Shown here in pieces: positions 11,901-22,069 of a stretch of 64,000 nt of DNA (its first letter is position 1; every line of letters begins with the position of its first letter). Origin of the DNA: Stropharia rugosoannulata (taxonomy: Eukaryota > Basidiomycota > Agaricomycetes > Agaricales > Strophariaceae); contig JANCIK010000007.1 in assembly GCA_028532985.1 (NCBI GenBank), positions 3,038,001 through 3,102,000 of the forward strand, given 5' to 3'. Position numbers and translations under genes: made by a program. The notes beneath the pieces are model-generated. The model saw nothing but the letters and a program-made list of their open reading frames with translations, did not search any database and was not told the DNA's origin.

Positions 11901-12789
11901 GGTAAGTCTCAAGAAATATAAATAGACATGATAATTGTCACCTTGCGAACGCTAATATTTTGTCCCTTGCAGGTGCTGACTCCATCTCCTGAGTAGGTGC
12001 TGGGGAACACGTGTCAGGCTTTGAATTTTCTGGACTATGTTTGCTGTCACTCAAACAATGTAAACCGCCCAAAGTATATAGAACATCGAGTAGATGATCC
12101 TCACCTTGTACGCGCGGATTCTTTCCCCTTTTCTGGAGTGGCCTCGGTCTCCTGATTCGGCGGTTCAGAACCGGAGCCCGGCTGGGAAGTTTGTTCACTA
12201 GAACAATAGAGTACCAAGGTAAGCCGTCTGAGGGCTACACATTTGCAATACTATTCTCACCTTGCGGGCGTTAGCTCTTTTCCCTGAGTTGGCCCTGTTT
12301 GAGATATTTCTACCTGGCTGTTTTCCGGAGTCTCAGAGGCTACACTCGCAAGTCGACTATAGGTACAGTAGTTCAGTGACCTTTAACCGAGTTCGCGTAC
12401 TCCCAAAGTAAACACGTACTCGTTTTCATGATCAACTACTTCGAAGGGTTTCTCAGCAGATGACCCAAATTCACTGTGTGGAATGACGGCCTGGACAAGT
12501 TCTGACTTGACTGTAAGTGATAGTGAAGGATTTGTCTGAAACTCCAGCAGAGCCGCAATAGCATCCTCTCTAATCTTGCGCGCTTCTTCTTTTTTGTCTA
12601 CTGCATGACTGTCAATTTTAAGTCGCCACCGTGAAAGCTGGATAGATACTCACAGTCGTGCTTTCTCTTGTGCTTGAACTGGGACCACCTTTGGTTGGCT
12701 TGATCTACTTCGGCTTGAAGACGTGCTCCTAGGTCCAGTAATAGGTCGCCATTGACCACATTCGTTGGTTGAACAGTGTCGATCTCCAT
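8997..12789 (-). CDS. 977-aa protein with an array of duplicated exons
   Basis: Sixteen exons join without a phase conflict: 12789-12654, 12600-12420, 12356-12261, 12197-12105, 12043-11942, 11883-11791, 11733-11632, 11570-11475, 11417-11280, 11219-11133, 11082-10990, 10938-10807, 10751-10653, 10594-10535, 10479-9749, 9691-8997. This totals 2934 nt. The N-terminal part (MEIDTVQPTN..., about 105 aa) is Lys/Glu-rich and probably helical. The centre is a low-complexity Pro/Glu/Ser region made of repeated exons. The C-terminal third (LKQLKNWEGELSYIPLD to the end) looks globular, with a basic patch (SKRARSTSLD, KRTRKRKGERD) that could be a nuclear signal, and Cys residues in KGHMHCGCLVDD. Intron 15 (9748-9692) is 57 nt, a multiple of three, and open, so it can be read through. 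I recognise no family; a nuclear or scaffold role would be a guess. Confidence 0.75.
11475..12356 (-). repeat. Tandem exon-intron duplication array (exons 3-8 of the 977-aa gene)
   Basis: Six consecutive exons of 96, 93, 102, 93, 102 and 96 nt are all bounded by phase-2 introns, and their flanking introns resemble each other. Most exons begin tgaac- or tgacc-like after the acceptor and end gca-ag or aca-ag before gtgaga, gtgagg or gtgata. The encoded repeat runs roughly S-E-x-x-P-x...P-x-x-Q-E-x-E-S-A-P-A-x-E-K-x-L-A-x-A. Introns carry a shared cttac word about 20-30 nt before the acceptor. Exons 5 and 8 and introns 4 and 7 form one subtype; exons 4, 6 and 7 are more diverged. Exon 9 (11280-11417) begins like a repeat and then departs. 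Confidence 0.8.
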
Positions 12790-13178
12790 GTGTAGCTAAT
12801 GCAAATTCAGCACAGAATGTCATATGTAAGTGTTTTGGCGCTCACTTGTACTGTACTTTGTTCCACGGTCTGGGGACGTCTGCAGCAAAATATCAACTGT
12901 GAAACTACTTCGGTGCGTTGTTAGGCGTCTTCAGTGACTTGGGAGCACCCCAGGTGATGGACACAAGACCACTGAGCCCCATGTGCACACAACACATCCT
13001 TGGCGATTTGCCCCTTCCGTCGAAGCTTTCACCGAGCCATAGAGAGCATTATGTCCATGGACCTACGATCTTTATCATTTCGGACCTAATAATCGCGTCG
13101 CGATCTGAATACCTTGTTATAAATACCCATGATATTCTCAAACGATAAAGTGTTCCTATCCATCGACACCGTGCGTCC
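12790..13178. promoter_or_regulatory. Divergent promoter region with TATA-like box
   Basis: A 389-bp spacer lies between the start codons of two divergent genes. On the plus strand a ttataaatac box sits about 65 bp before the ATG at 13179. No coding frame here is continuous with either gene. The shared spacer makes co-regulation possible, but nothing in the sequence proves it. Confidence 0.35.
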
Positions 13179-13951
13179 ATGGCTAACGCTGCCCAGCCTG
13201 TAGATATATCCATACCTACTGACCGTTCAGCTTCAGATGGTAGGCTCTCTATATGTTCTCATAATTTATACTGATTCATATTTCATGATAGGTCTGGACA
13301 GCATCTACGTCGTACTTGTTGGGCGCGCCCCTGGAATATATCATGAGCAAGGGTGCGTGCTTGTGCGCTTTCGCAACATTGTTTCCATAATACTCACATG
13401 TGTATTCGCAGGTCCAATATCGTGGCTAACCTGAGCCATATTCCGGGAAGCGTAGTGTCGAAATTCTCTTCCTGGGAGGCTGCGCATGCTTATTTTGCGG
13501 CCGCGCTGGATCGGGGCTGTGTCTATAAAGTCGAGCTAACCGAGACGCGCACTACACTTCAAGGATCAGCTCTGGATGACATGTTGATTGAAGGCAGCGC
13601 AGGTACGCAGAGGGCACTCATATTAATGCATTATGCTAATCTGCCCCTCAGAACACGGTGAGGTATCGAAACGATGGTATAGCATTACTGTCGGACGTCG
13701 CCCGGGGGTATACAATGGGCAGTGAGTCTCTTACCTCCGATGTTAATGTGCACATTTACCAACTGGCCTGAGACAGAGCTGATGTGTCCATGAATATCAT
13801 GAACATTCGCGGGTCCCGTTGCGCTAAGTTTATGACACGCAAGGAAGCTATTGCTGACTTCAATTCGTTTTTGGTAGCTGGTCAGGTTATCCAAGTTGAA
13901 TATCTTCATAAGCGTACCCTAGTCACTCATGATAGTTCTGCTACCCAATAA
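13179..13951 (+). CDS. Protein with two RNase H1 N-terminal-like (viroplasmin-type) domains (185 aa)
   Basis: Exons 13179-13239, 13292-13352, 13412-13602, 13652-13721 and 13777-13951 total 558 nt with consistent phases. Residues about 25-80 carry YVVLVGRAPGIY...IPGSVVSKFSSWEAAHAYF and residues about 112-165 carry WYSITVGRRPGVY...IRGSRCAKFMTRKEAI. This is the G-R-x-P-G-(I/V)-Y ... G ... K-F ... E-A pattern of the small domain found at the N terminus of eukaryotic RNase H1 and in caulimovirus viroplasmin. That domain binds RNA-DNA hybrid or double-stranded RNA. There is no catalytic RNase H domain. Both domains are cut by a phase-2 intron a few residues after PG(I/V)Y, which suggests internal duplication. 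Nucleic-acid binding is inference from the family. Confidence 0.7.
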
Positions 13952-14194
13952 ATACACATATGTCTTGTCAATTTGTTGTAAGACATAAATTTTGAACTTC
14001 GTAAGAGCTTATATGTGTGTGTCGTCCTCATGCTATCTCTGAATCGCAAGACTTTGTAAGAGAGCGCTGGTCTGACCTGCTCACATGAAATAGAAATGAT
14101 GACGCATTTTGACTACATAATCAAGATCCAACAACCAAGGACACTCACGTTAGGCAGTTTGAAAGCGCAAAGCCCAGCCAGTAGTACGCCAGTC

Positions 14195-15543
14195 ATGGGC
14201 AAACATAATGACCCTCAGACAGGCATACAGGCACACGAATCTAAGAAGGTAAAGTATCCTATTGGACCGGATGGCCTTAATAGAAACCAGCGCTACTATC
14301 TTCGGAAAAAGTTAAAAAAGGAACAAGAAAAATTGGTATGTCAAGGGCCTATTACTTCTACAGATGCTTGACTTATCTTAGCAAGGCAACTCTTCAGGTA
14401 CTCAGTATTTATCATGATCATCTGTGTATATTGTTGGTTAATAGAGGCGACATTATAGGAGAAAACCATAGCTGCGACAGAGCTCCCTTCACATGCGTTA
14501 AGTACTGACGCTGATGCCACCGAGGCAGGATCTTCAGTAATGTTTTCAGTATTGTCTTCAGTGAAGTATGTGCTAATTTAGACAACCAGAACCGCGGTAC
14601 ATTGGAAGGCTACTACAGATTTTGGAGGCCTGTTATGTCCGATGCAGACTGGGAAGCTCTTGACCTGGAGACTTTAAAGACGCCATCTCCTGCATCTAGA
14701 CGTAGAGATGATCAACGCTCTTTAACTCTCCGTTTAACACCCTCTCTTACATCTGGGCCTAACGACGAGCAGAATGAAAAATCTCTGGAGCCTGTAACAG
14801 ATGAAGGGCGTACTAATATAGGTCATGCCGACTCTGCTTCCAATCGTCCACATTACGACACAGACAGTCCATATACTCATCTTCCCCCGAATACCATGAA
14901 CTCAGAGCCAGTGGTTAAGAACATTGAACATATCCCAGATGCTATGAGACAGACAGCTACCCACTCTGGGTACAGTTCAAAACCACCCGTATTACTTGCT
15001 GAGAGACATAGGAACGAGCAAGAACTACGCAAGGTACTCCTGGATCACAACACAATCAGTCATGCAAACCCGCTTCTCTCTGAGGAGCTCAACATTTACG
15101 CAGAATACTTTGGCACATGGGAGCTCATCAAGACGTGGTCCAGATCGATGGGTGGAATGGATAATTGGCCAGACGCACTTGAACTCCATTTCCAGAGAGC
15201 AAAGGCCAGTGGACCCGAAGCTCTTCAGCTCTTCCATAAAACGCTCTTCAGTCTCGAGATACAAGGGCGTCAATTCATGGCGTCCTTGAACATGATCACC
15301 CGCCACACTTTACCGCGCACGGCTGAAGCAATCAAGTACCTCTGGAATCTCCAACAAGAGCAATTGATGGTGGTATGTAGAGGGCTCACAATACTCGAGT
15401 TATGTGCGTCTGTGGTGCGGAAAACATTGTTCACACTGGCGGATGGTGAGTATATCAACTCAGCTCAGCATGTCCTACAAGCCGAATTGCATGACCTGAA
15501 TGATGAGGACGAAGTGGTTTGCATCCTGACTTCGGACGTCTAG
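14195..15543 (+). CDS. Hypothetical protein (390 aa)
   Basis: Exons 14195-14335, 14459-14536 and 14590-15543 join in phase 0 with gtatgt and gtaatg donors and total 391 codons. I prefer the ATG at 14195 (MGKHNDPQ). An in-frame ATG at 14096 would add 33 residues. The first exon encodes a basic helix (RNQRYYLRKKLKKEQEK), followed by a Ser/Thr/Pro-rich middle. The C-terminal half (about residues 230-380) is mostly helical in composition, with no membrane segment. No family is recognised. It lies between two genes for RNase H1 N-like domain proteins, in the same direction as the upstream one (243 bp away) and convergent with the downstream one. Confidence 0.65.
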
Positions 15544-16029
15544 TAGTAACTAGTAACTTGAATGTACCTAAATCTGTAATGTAAGGATAGATAGGTATAC
15601 ACAAGGCATACAAGCTCCCCATGTGAGCCGAAAAGCAGTCGTTTCTGATTATATTATGATGCCATGATGGTCTAGTTATGACGTTCTGACGATTCTGATC
15701 AGTCAAATATGATGGTCCTATGATTCAGTTACGACGCTCCCTGACGCTTGTATTCTGATGCAATCTGACTATCATGGTCCTGACGCTATCTGACAATTAG
15801 AATTTGATCAGAATTCTGATACAATCTGACTCAATGACTGGTGACCGTCATACAGTCTCCCCCTGACACAGTCTGATTCTATTATACGTCAGAATACTAA
15901 CTAGATTCTGCTCTCGTTGAATGATAATAAGTCAGAATACTGACTAGAGTCTGCTCTCGCTGAATTATATATGTGACGCGACTGCCTCATAATTATAAAG
16001 GTAATCCTAACTACCATAATACATGATTA
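15544..16029. other. Convergent intergenic region with TCAGAAT/ATTCTGA repeats
   Basis: The region is rich in short, partly palindromic words (gattctgatca, gtcagaatact). Two near-identical direct copies of a gtcagaatactNactag-ttctgctctcg block lie at about 15892-15928 and 15931-15965. No coding frame. It may hold both 3' ends and terminators. Confidence 0.4.
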
Positions 16030-17283
16030 CTAGAACCGCCATGGTTGAACAAGGTCTTTGAAGTCGTCCTCTGACATCTTCTCAGATATCTCAACTATAG
16101 ATACTCGTACCACCTGTCCAAAATACAAAGCTCGCAGAAAATATCGCACGGCATTACGACGATTCTTGAATGTCGCACTCTCCCCACCATCAATGTGAAA
16201 GGTATTAGCATCTGTATTATAGGCCGACCTGTGTACGAACAGCCCAAGAACTGTCAGTCAACATTATAAAAGCGCACATGCGTCTAGAACCTTACCCCAT
16301 TCTGAACACTCCGGGTATTCGTCCAACAATAACAACGATCCACCAATCCGGGCCTCCAGATCCATAGTCTAGGAGATATTGGGCCATTAATACGCAGCAA
16401 AGAAGTGACATAGATACAACGTACCCATGTCAGAGTGAAAATGTGTATCAACTTCATCGACCTTGATTCGGCGCACATTAGTGCGCTTACGCATAACTTG
16501 GTGCCGTTGCACAGCATTCACAAACGCTGCCTTAGCCTCGGGTAGGTTGTGATAAATGACTGGGTCGCTCCGACCAAGATTGTTATATGGATCAATCTGG
16601 GCTTCATTCCTGGTTTGTTCATAATGGGAACCAGTAAGGGGGGCCGGTAAGGTGGGCTTGCAGAATGGGATATAGGAAGACTCACATAACTTCGTATACA
16701 CCTGGATTTCGTCCAACAACAACAACCTGGAATCTCTGATTATCATCAGGTTCAGACTTTCCAAAGTACCATGGACGTCTTCTAAAATCTTCGTTTGCGG
16801 GCTGAGGATGTGGATAAGGTATCACCGTATCCCCTGAGATACTCGGGAATACAATTCGCAGCGAGACGTCTAAGTCAAGAAAAATAGTCAGTGAGGGCGG
16901 AGAAACCAAAGCATTAAAGGCAAAAGGCTAACTTTTCTTTGAGAAGAATCTAGTCTTGCGGCCCAATTCTAGCACACGTCATATTTCGTTGATCTCATGA
17001 CCTATGTTTTCGAAGTGAATTTACTTTCGTCTATTTGAACACATAATGAAGACCTACATGTGCGAGAGTCGCGAGCACGTCCCGCTCTATAGAAGGGATC
17101 AATGCGAAGCAAGGCTTCGCCGGAAGACTCAATGACAACCTTGGAGGCGCAAGAGGTCATATGAAGGGAGACGGAGAATGGTAAGTCGGGTATGCGGACA
17201 GCGTCGTGATGTGATGGACCAAGGCCCAAGTACAGCAGTTGGAGACCATGACATCTGAACCAGAGCGATCTCCTCTGGTCCAT
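16030..17283 (-). CDS. Second RNase H1 N-terminal-like domain protein (two domains; 5' end uncertain)
   Basis: Exons 16869-16686, 16609-16425, 16368-16296 and 16228-16030 join with consistent phases and end at the TAG at 16030-16032. Domain 1 reads FQVVVVGRNPGVY...PVIYHNLPEAKAAFVNAV. Domain 2 reads WWIVVIVGRIPGVF...ATFKNRRNAVRYFLRAL. Both show the hybrid- or dsRNA-binding fold signature and lack a catalytic RNase H part. Each is again split by a phase-2 intron right after PGV(Y/F). An upstream exon, about 17283-17058 (SHHDAVRIPDLPFSV...YRAGRARDSRT), ends in the correct phase 1 to join exon 16869 through a 188-nt intron, but its own beginning and a start codon are not clear. I give the core four exons high weight and the extension low weight. 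Confidence 0.6.
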
Positions 17284-18331
17284 CTCCGGTAAGCGGGCAT
17301 ATCTCCATAACCTTGATCAAATGTTGATATCACTAGTTCATTGATGATCTTGACTACACAACATGTCAGCATATGACTCTGCGCCTACATAGGCCTACGC
17401 CTGTCTACATGCTGGCATACACTTTCAAGTGTTGCAAGGATAGCGCACTCTATAGAGGACCTTTGCTAGAGTTAGAGGCCACATGAAGGGAGCCAGGACT
17501 TGACAACACGTAGGTTCCCCGATCCGTACGGAGCGTCTGTTAATGTGATATATAAGCTGGGCGGACGTGATTGATCTTCGACAAACTGATCAATTTGTAA
17601 TTACACACCAATGATATGGACTGCTTAGCATGGCAGCATATGATGCTGGACCTACATACCGCCCTATACCGTCATACATATGCAACTACACATATGTATG
17701 CACTAGTACCTGCAGAACAACGCTATGCCGTGTAATGTGTGCTTAGACTTATCACTGAATAGCTGTTGAGTAAGAGTACATGTAGTCGAGATGTAGTCGT
17801 ATGAAATGTAAAGGATTTACTGGAACTTTCTACTAGCAGATTGCCCTTGATCCACGGTCCCAATACATGGCGCCATATGCACGAGACTTGGGGAGGCCTT
17901 GGAAATCATATCTCGTGTATGTAAGACATTTCGGTTGTTATCAGTTGCACATGGTACCCCGAGACCTGCCTATGATATCGAGCTTGAGGTCCTGACAATG
18001 AGATTCCAATGCGTGTCCTGCAGTTGCGCTCAGTTGAGGTACAGCTTACAGAAAAAAAAGATTCAAAGTAGTTTCTGACCAATGCTCTACGGACAAACAG
18101 CCATATTACTATGCGGAATTTTAATTGTGACTTAGGCGCAACAAAAAAAATCATGTTGTCTGATGGACCAGGTCCATCAGAACTTGGCTTACGTAGCTTG
18201 GTCGTAGCTACCTAAGGCTACCTAAGACCTACCGCATGTGCGTGAAGTATGTATCGCCGGTAGGTAACCGTCCAAACGTCTGCAGCTCCGTAACTCAGAA
18301 ACTAACAAAATCCATTGATTTGGCCACTATG
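17284..18331. other. Intergenic with remnant exon copy and a 21-bp palindrome
   Basis: Around 17420-17560 (minus strand) there is a diverged second copy of the 17058-17283 exon region; both share tcacatnaacagacgct-, cttcat-tg-cctc- and ctatagag-type words. It is broken by stops. A perfect palindrome, ctgatggacc-a-ggtccatcag, lies at 18160-18180, followed by two gctacctaag copies. I see no intact gene. Confidence 0.4.
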
Positions 18332-21193
18332 CTACGTCATGCTACTTCCTTGAAGAAATTCACCGTAGCAAGCTCGACTGGTTAACTTTGCAATCTCTTT
18401 TTTGGCGTTCTCAAGTTCCAACTGAAGGGCGTGGTTCTTATCCTTGGTCGCTCTCAGCTCCTCCTCCCTTTCCATTGCGTCTTTGCGTCTTGCCTGTAGA
18501 AGATCAGTAATCTGGTTATTAAAGTCATTCACATGAGTCTGAGCCCACTCAGGAGCTTCCAGGATGAAACACGGTGATGTATAGTGTATGGTGGGTAACT
18601 TTGCAGAGACATGCTGCGCCCCAATGAAAAGCCAGCATGCTGTTGCTGTTGATATATCTTCGCACTACCGAGACATCAGGTATATACGACGTGAGTGAAT
18701 GAGGTTGTAGAGCGTACTTTCTCAAGCAAAGAGTTCATCATTTTCAAAAATCTTGCACTCGCAACAGTAAGATCGGTGATTGGCTCTGGCTTACGGTGCC
18801 TTCTAACTACGTCTAATGTAACGATTTAGTAAGATTGTAAGGGCAGGAATACGAAATCATACTGTGTAACATTCCTCCTCTCATTGCCCCTTCGACGTGA
18901 CCAAAAATAGGGTTGGCCTCGTTTGCACGAACTCTAGAGGACGCAGATACTGGATATAATTTATAAGCTTGTTTATGAACGGTTATGAAGCGAGAAAACC
19001 ATACTAGAATGCACATTCTGAGTAAAGGGCGGAGAAGAAGGAATTGGACTACTTTCTTTGGCGCTGAGTGATGTTGCAGGGCTCGAAGACATCACCGCTC
19101 GAGAAAACAGGAGTTCATTGTCTGAGGGATCTTCAGTCCCCGAAGAACTTGTAAAACCTATATGTAAAGTAATTTGATGTTAGCTCAATAGTATGTATAG
19201 CATATTGGGCACGATAACTACCGGATGGGGGATCAGACAATAAAAGGGGGTCGATTTGTGTATCGTCTACTAAGTGGTGTATACCAACCAAATGTGTAGG
19301 AGTAGAGAATACATCTCGGATAGGCGGTTTCAAAGGGAAAGCAATGCCAGCGCTAGTAGACCGTGAGTCATTAGGGGACAGGGTTCCGTTAACAATAGGC
19401 GCTATAGCAGGGTTGTAAGTTGGGATGTCTTGAATGTCCTGTTGAGTGCCAATAATAAGTGTGGGACATGCATAAAGCCTCATTGTAACGAACATTCAAC
19501 ACTGATTTCTCGCGCAGATACGTCCTTCCCTTCTTTGAATGCGCACATTGGGAGAGCAAGGGTCTTCCTGGGCAACTCCTACATCGCTTGGGTGATCTTG
19601 CCTGCACCAATGCAGTTATCTGGAGAACTTTGAAACTGGTCTCGACATTATTAAGACAACAATACACTTACCTTCTTCTTGCTTTTCTGTGCGCTATTTC
19701 CGGATGAGCTTCTTGTCTAAGCAGCGATTATGGGAAAGGAGAGCGCTGAGAGGTCTACTGCGTAGCTAGACTCGAAATCGCGAAACACAACACACACACA
19801 CACCCAGCGGAGTGAGATCCTATCCCTTAGATCGAGCGAACGCCCTCAACTAAATGGTAGTATAATCTATGCTCTGCTCTGGTTCCCGTTCTGGGCGTGC
19901 GATGCGCGCACCTCGTGTCCTCTAGTCTTTGTAATAGCAAGTAGTGCCTGCAAGTTCGTTTGTAAGGAGGGGTTTAATTCTAGTAAATCTCAGATAGAGC
20001 TCAGTTGCTAGTGGTGTGCGCAAGGCAAAATGATAAATGAAATAAGTTGTTTTTAGCGAACGGCTTCGCTGCGCGCACTTCCGGGTCCGGTGACCTCGTA
20101 CGATGCGCGGACTCTCCAAAATCCAATAATCCAAGACTCTCCAAAGTCTTTCACCCGGCGGTGCAGTCTCACAGTCTAAACACTACAGTGCGAGTTTCCG
20201 TACACGGTTGTACTGACTCCTCACTGAGCTCTCCAAATGACCCGGTGGTCAGAAGCTATCCAAAACTCCTATGATTCACAAACACTTCACAGTTAAAACC
20301 CTAACAAAAGCTAAACACAGCCCGCTGACGGCCTGGGACAGAACCCAGCACACAGATCTAGTGGGTAGACAATTGCTTAGATTACTATAGACAAGGATAC
20401 AGGTTTATATGCGATGCGCGCATGTGTACTAATGATAAGGTAAAGTAAATACTAGCAACGCGCGGCCAAAGGCCCGCGCATCGCATCCGGGCTTCCCTTC
20501 GAGTGTCCTGATCCCTTGGCATTCGCTGCGCGCATGTCGTTCATTCCCTCGGGCTTTTGCGCGTCTTTTGATGCGCGCCGCCACGGTCACATGATGTGTG
20601 GACTTAGACAAATTCTGCCTTTGCGATGCGCGCATATGAGATACGCGCACAGCCCTTCACACCGCCTTTGGTATCCGCTCAGCTGTACTCACACCGCTCT
20701 TTGCTGGTGCTTAACCGTTCTACGCTTTCCTGATCGCTCGCACAGACGGCCAAACTATGCACTCTAGACTGTGCAGCTCGCTGACCAATCCTTCTCGCGA
20801 TACGGTGCACGCAGGCGCTTGTAGTCATGATGCTCGCGCGCTGATAGCTATAGACTATGAGGCAGGCTCAACTCTAGTCTCTCTGTGTTTCCCGCGCGCA
20901 GCTATCCCACTAACGGACCTTCTAACTGTTTACACCCGTAGCCAAAAAGCAGCCCTGTCAGCGCTTATGGGAAAGGAGTAAAATGCTCAATATATTCAAC
21001 AACTCACCGCTCGACCAGGAAAGGGTTGAGAAGGAGGAGTAGATTTTGCTTCTGGGACAAGTGCGGCAGTCGTCGAGGCAGGTACCCTTGATTTTTTTGC
21101 GCCATGAATAAGGCATTCAATGCGAAGTGGCCTATCAGGACATTTTAGGCATCGTTGCGGAGCCCTCTTCCTTGCTTTGGAAGGGGTTGTCAT
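18332..21193 (-). CDS. 398-aa protein with two Cys/His knuckles and a C-terminal coiled coil
   Basis: Eight exons join cleanly (1197 nt): 21193-21008, 19716-19672, 19601-19503, 19438-19222, 19157-19005, 18931-18863, 18812-18718, 18664-18332. Exon 1 encodes RCLKCPDRPLRIECLIH and exon 3 encodes RCRSCPGRPLLSQCAH. The shared pattern C-x2-C-P-x-R-P-L-x3-C-x2-H looks like a duplicated CCCH zinc knuckle, and each is followed by a basic K-K stretch. The middle is Ser/Pro-rich. The last exon ends in a heptad-like helix (QARRKDAMEREEELRATK, LELENAKKEIAKL). The combination suggests a dimeric nucleic-acid or protein-binding factor, but I recognise no named family. Intron 1 is 1291 nt because of an insertion; the exons still join in phase 0. 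Exon 3 could alternatively start 18 nt earlier. Confidence 0.7.
19742..20965. mobile_element. 1.22-kb TIR element inside intron 1 of the two-knuckle gene
   Basis: The direct repeat tatgggaaaggag (13 bp) flanks the segment at 19729-19741 and 20966-20978. The segment begins agcgctga and ends tcagcgct; the inverted similarity continues imperfectly for about 18 bp. The interior has no transposase frame but repeats the word gatgcgcgca and its relatives about eight times, plus an (ac)n run near 19793. It is a non-autonomous DNA transposon by structure. A 13-bp duplication is longer than usual for hAT (8) or Mutator (9-11), so the superfamily is open. Another possibility is that part of the 13 bp was already repeated in the target. 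Confidence 0.6.
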
Positions 21194-21548
21194 AGCTAAA
21201 GTGAAGGAAGGTGAAGGTAAGTGCGAATATTTGGTAAATCGACACGACACGTATGACTTGTTTGCCACAAATGCATTTGAGACAAACAGTTATACAGTAC
21301 TAGGCACCTATAGCGTACAAGTGTCACTTAAAAGTCATAATAAACAGTAAGGAGTCACATAATTGTAGAAGGTAGTTTGATACAGTTCCGGAGAACTCTA
21401 CTAGCCGGAAGGGGATTCCACTGTTGTGTGGACCAGTAATCATATTGAGTCAGTGACAATACACTATACCAGTAGCACCATAACCTCAGTCCATAACCGC
21501 AACCCTATTCAGTATATTGATCTGTAATGTACATGTATCATTATTACA

Positions 21549-22061
21549 CTACATCAGTTTCTGGATGCGAATTCTGTTCCAAATAGACAAAAAGACCTTC
21601 GTAAATGTCATAGACCTCTCCTGGCCCATGTAACTGATCGATTTGCGAATTCGAGACAGGCCTTGGTTCCCGCACTCCCCTGCACTGGTGTTAATTCGGA
21701 GTAGTCGAGGGTCAGAGTTCTTATAACTCTTCAAGAAACACGCAGATGCGCACTTGGTATGGTCGGCTGCGTGAAAGTCGTCAATGGCGAATAATGTGTT
21801 CTCAAAGAATTCCGGCTCCCTGAGCATACAATATGGCTGCAGCTCGCAGGCAAAGTCATAGACGACTATCTCCGGCGCCTTCTCCCACCTAGTGTACATG
21901 GCCGAAAAGACATCATTCCGCCCTTCACCTACGGGAATGCAATGAAATCCGTACGACACGCTATGGGTACACCAGCAGACCATGATACCACCTGTGAGCT
22001 TCCGCGGACTGTACGTGTTATAAAACTTCCGACACCCTTCTTTCCTGTCGGACGTAGTGTC
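21549..22061 (-). pseudogene. KDZ transposase, C-terminal catalytic fragment
   Basis: The reading frame starts at the RKEGCRKFYNTY region and runs through KLTGGIMVCWCTH, YGFHCIPVGEGRNDVFSAMY, APEIVVYDFACEL, FFENTLFAIDDFH, INTSAGECGN-GLSRIRKS and VFLSIWNR. These are the conserved blocks of the KDZ (Kyakuja-Dileera-Zisupton) transposase core, including the acidic DFAC and AIDDFH positions and the late SAGECGN. The fragment is open to the end at 21549. At its 5' side it runs into stops and then into repeat sequence at about 22070. It is the missing C terminus of the gene at 24.4-27.1 kb on the same strand. Confidence 0.8.
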
Positions 22062-22069
22062 CCTGGTTC

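Noticed and set aside
13652..13951. Reading the second RNase H1 N-like domain as a separate small gene
   Set aside because: The phase-1 and phase-2 junctions at 13602/13652 and 13721/13777 join it to the first domain without a stop, and there is no start codon or promoter-like sequence between them.
18160..18180. Perfect palindrome ctgatggacc-a-ggtccatcag as an operator or attachment site
   Set aside because: A single 21-bp palindrome in AT-rich intergenic DNA with no second copy or known binding family; noted only.
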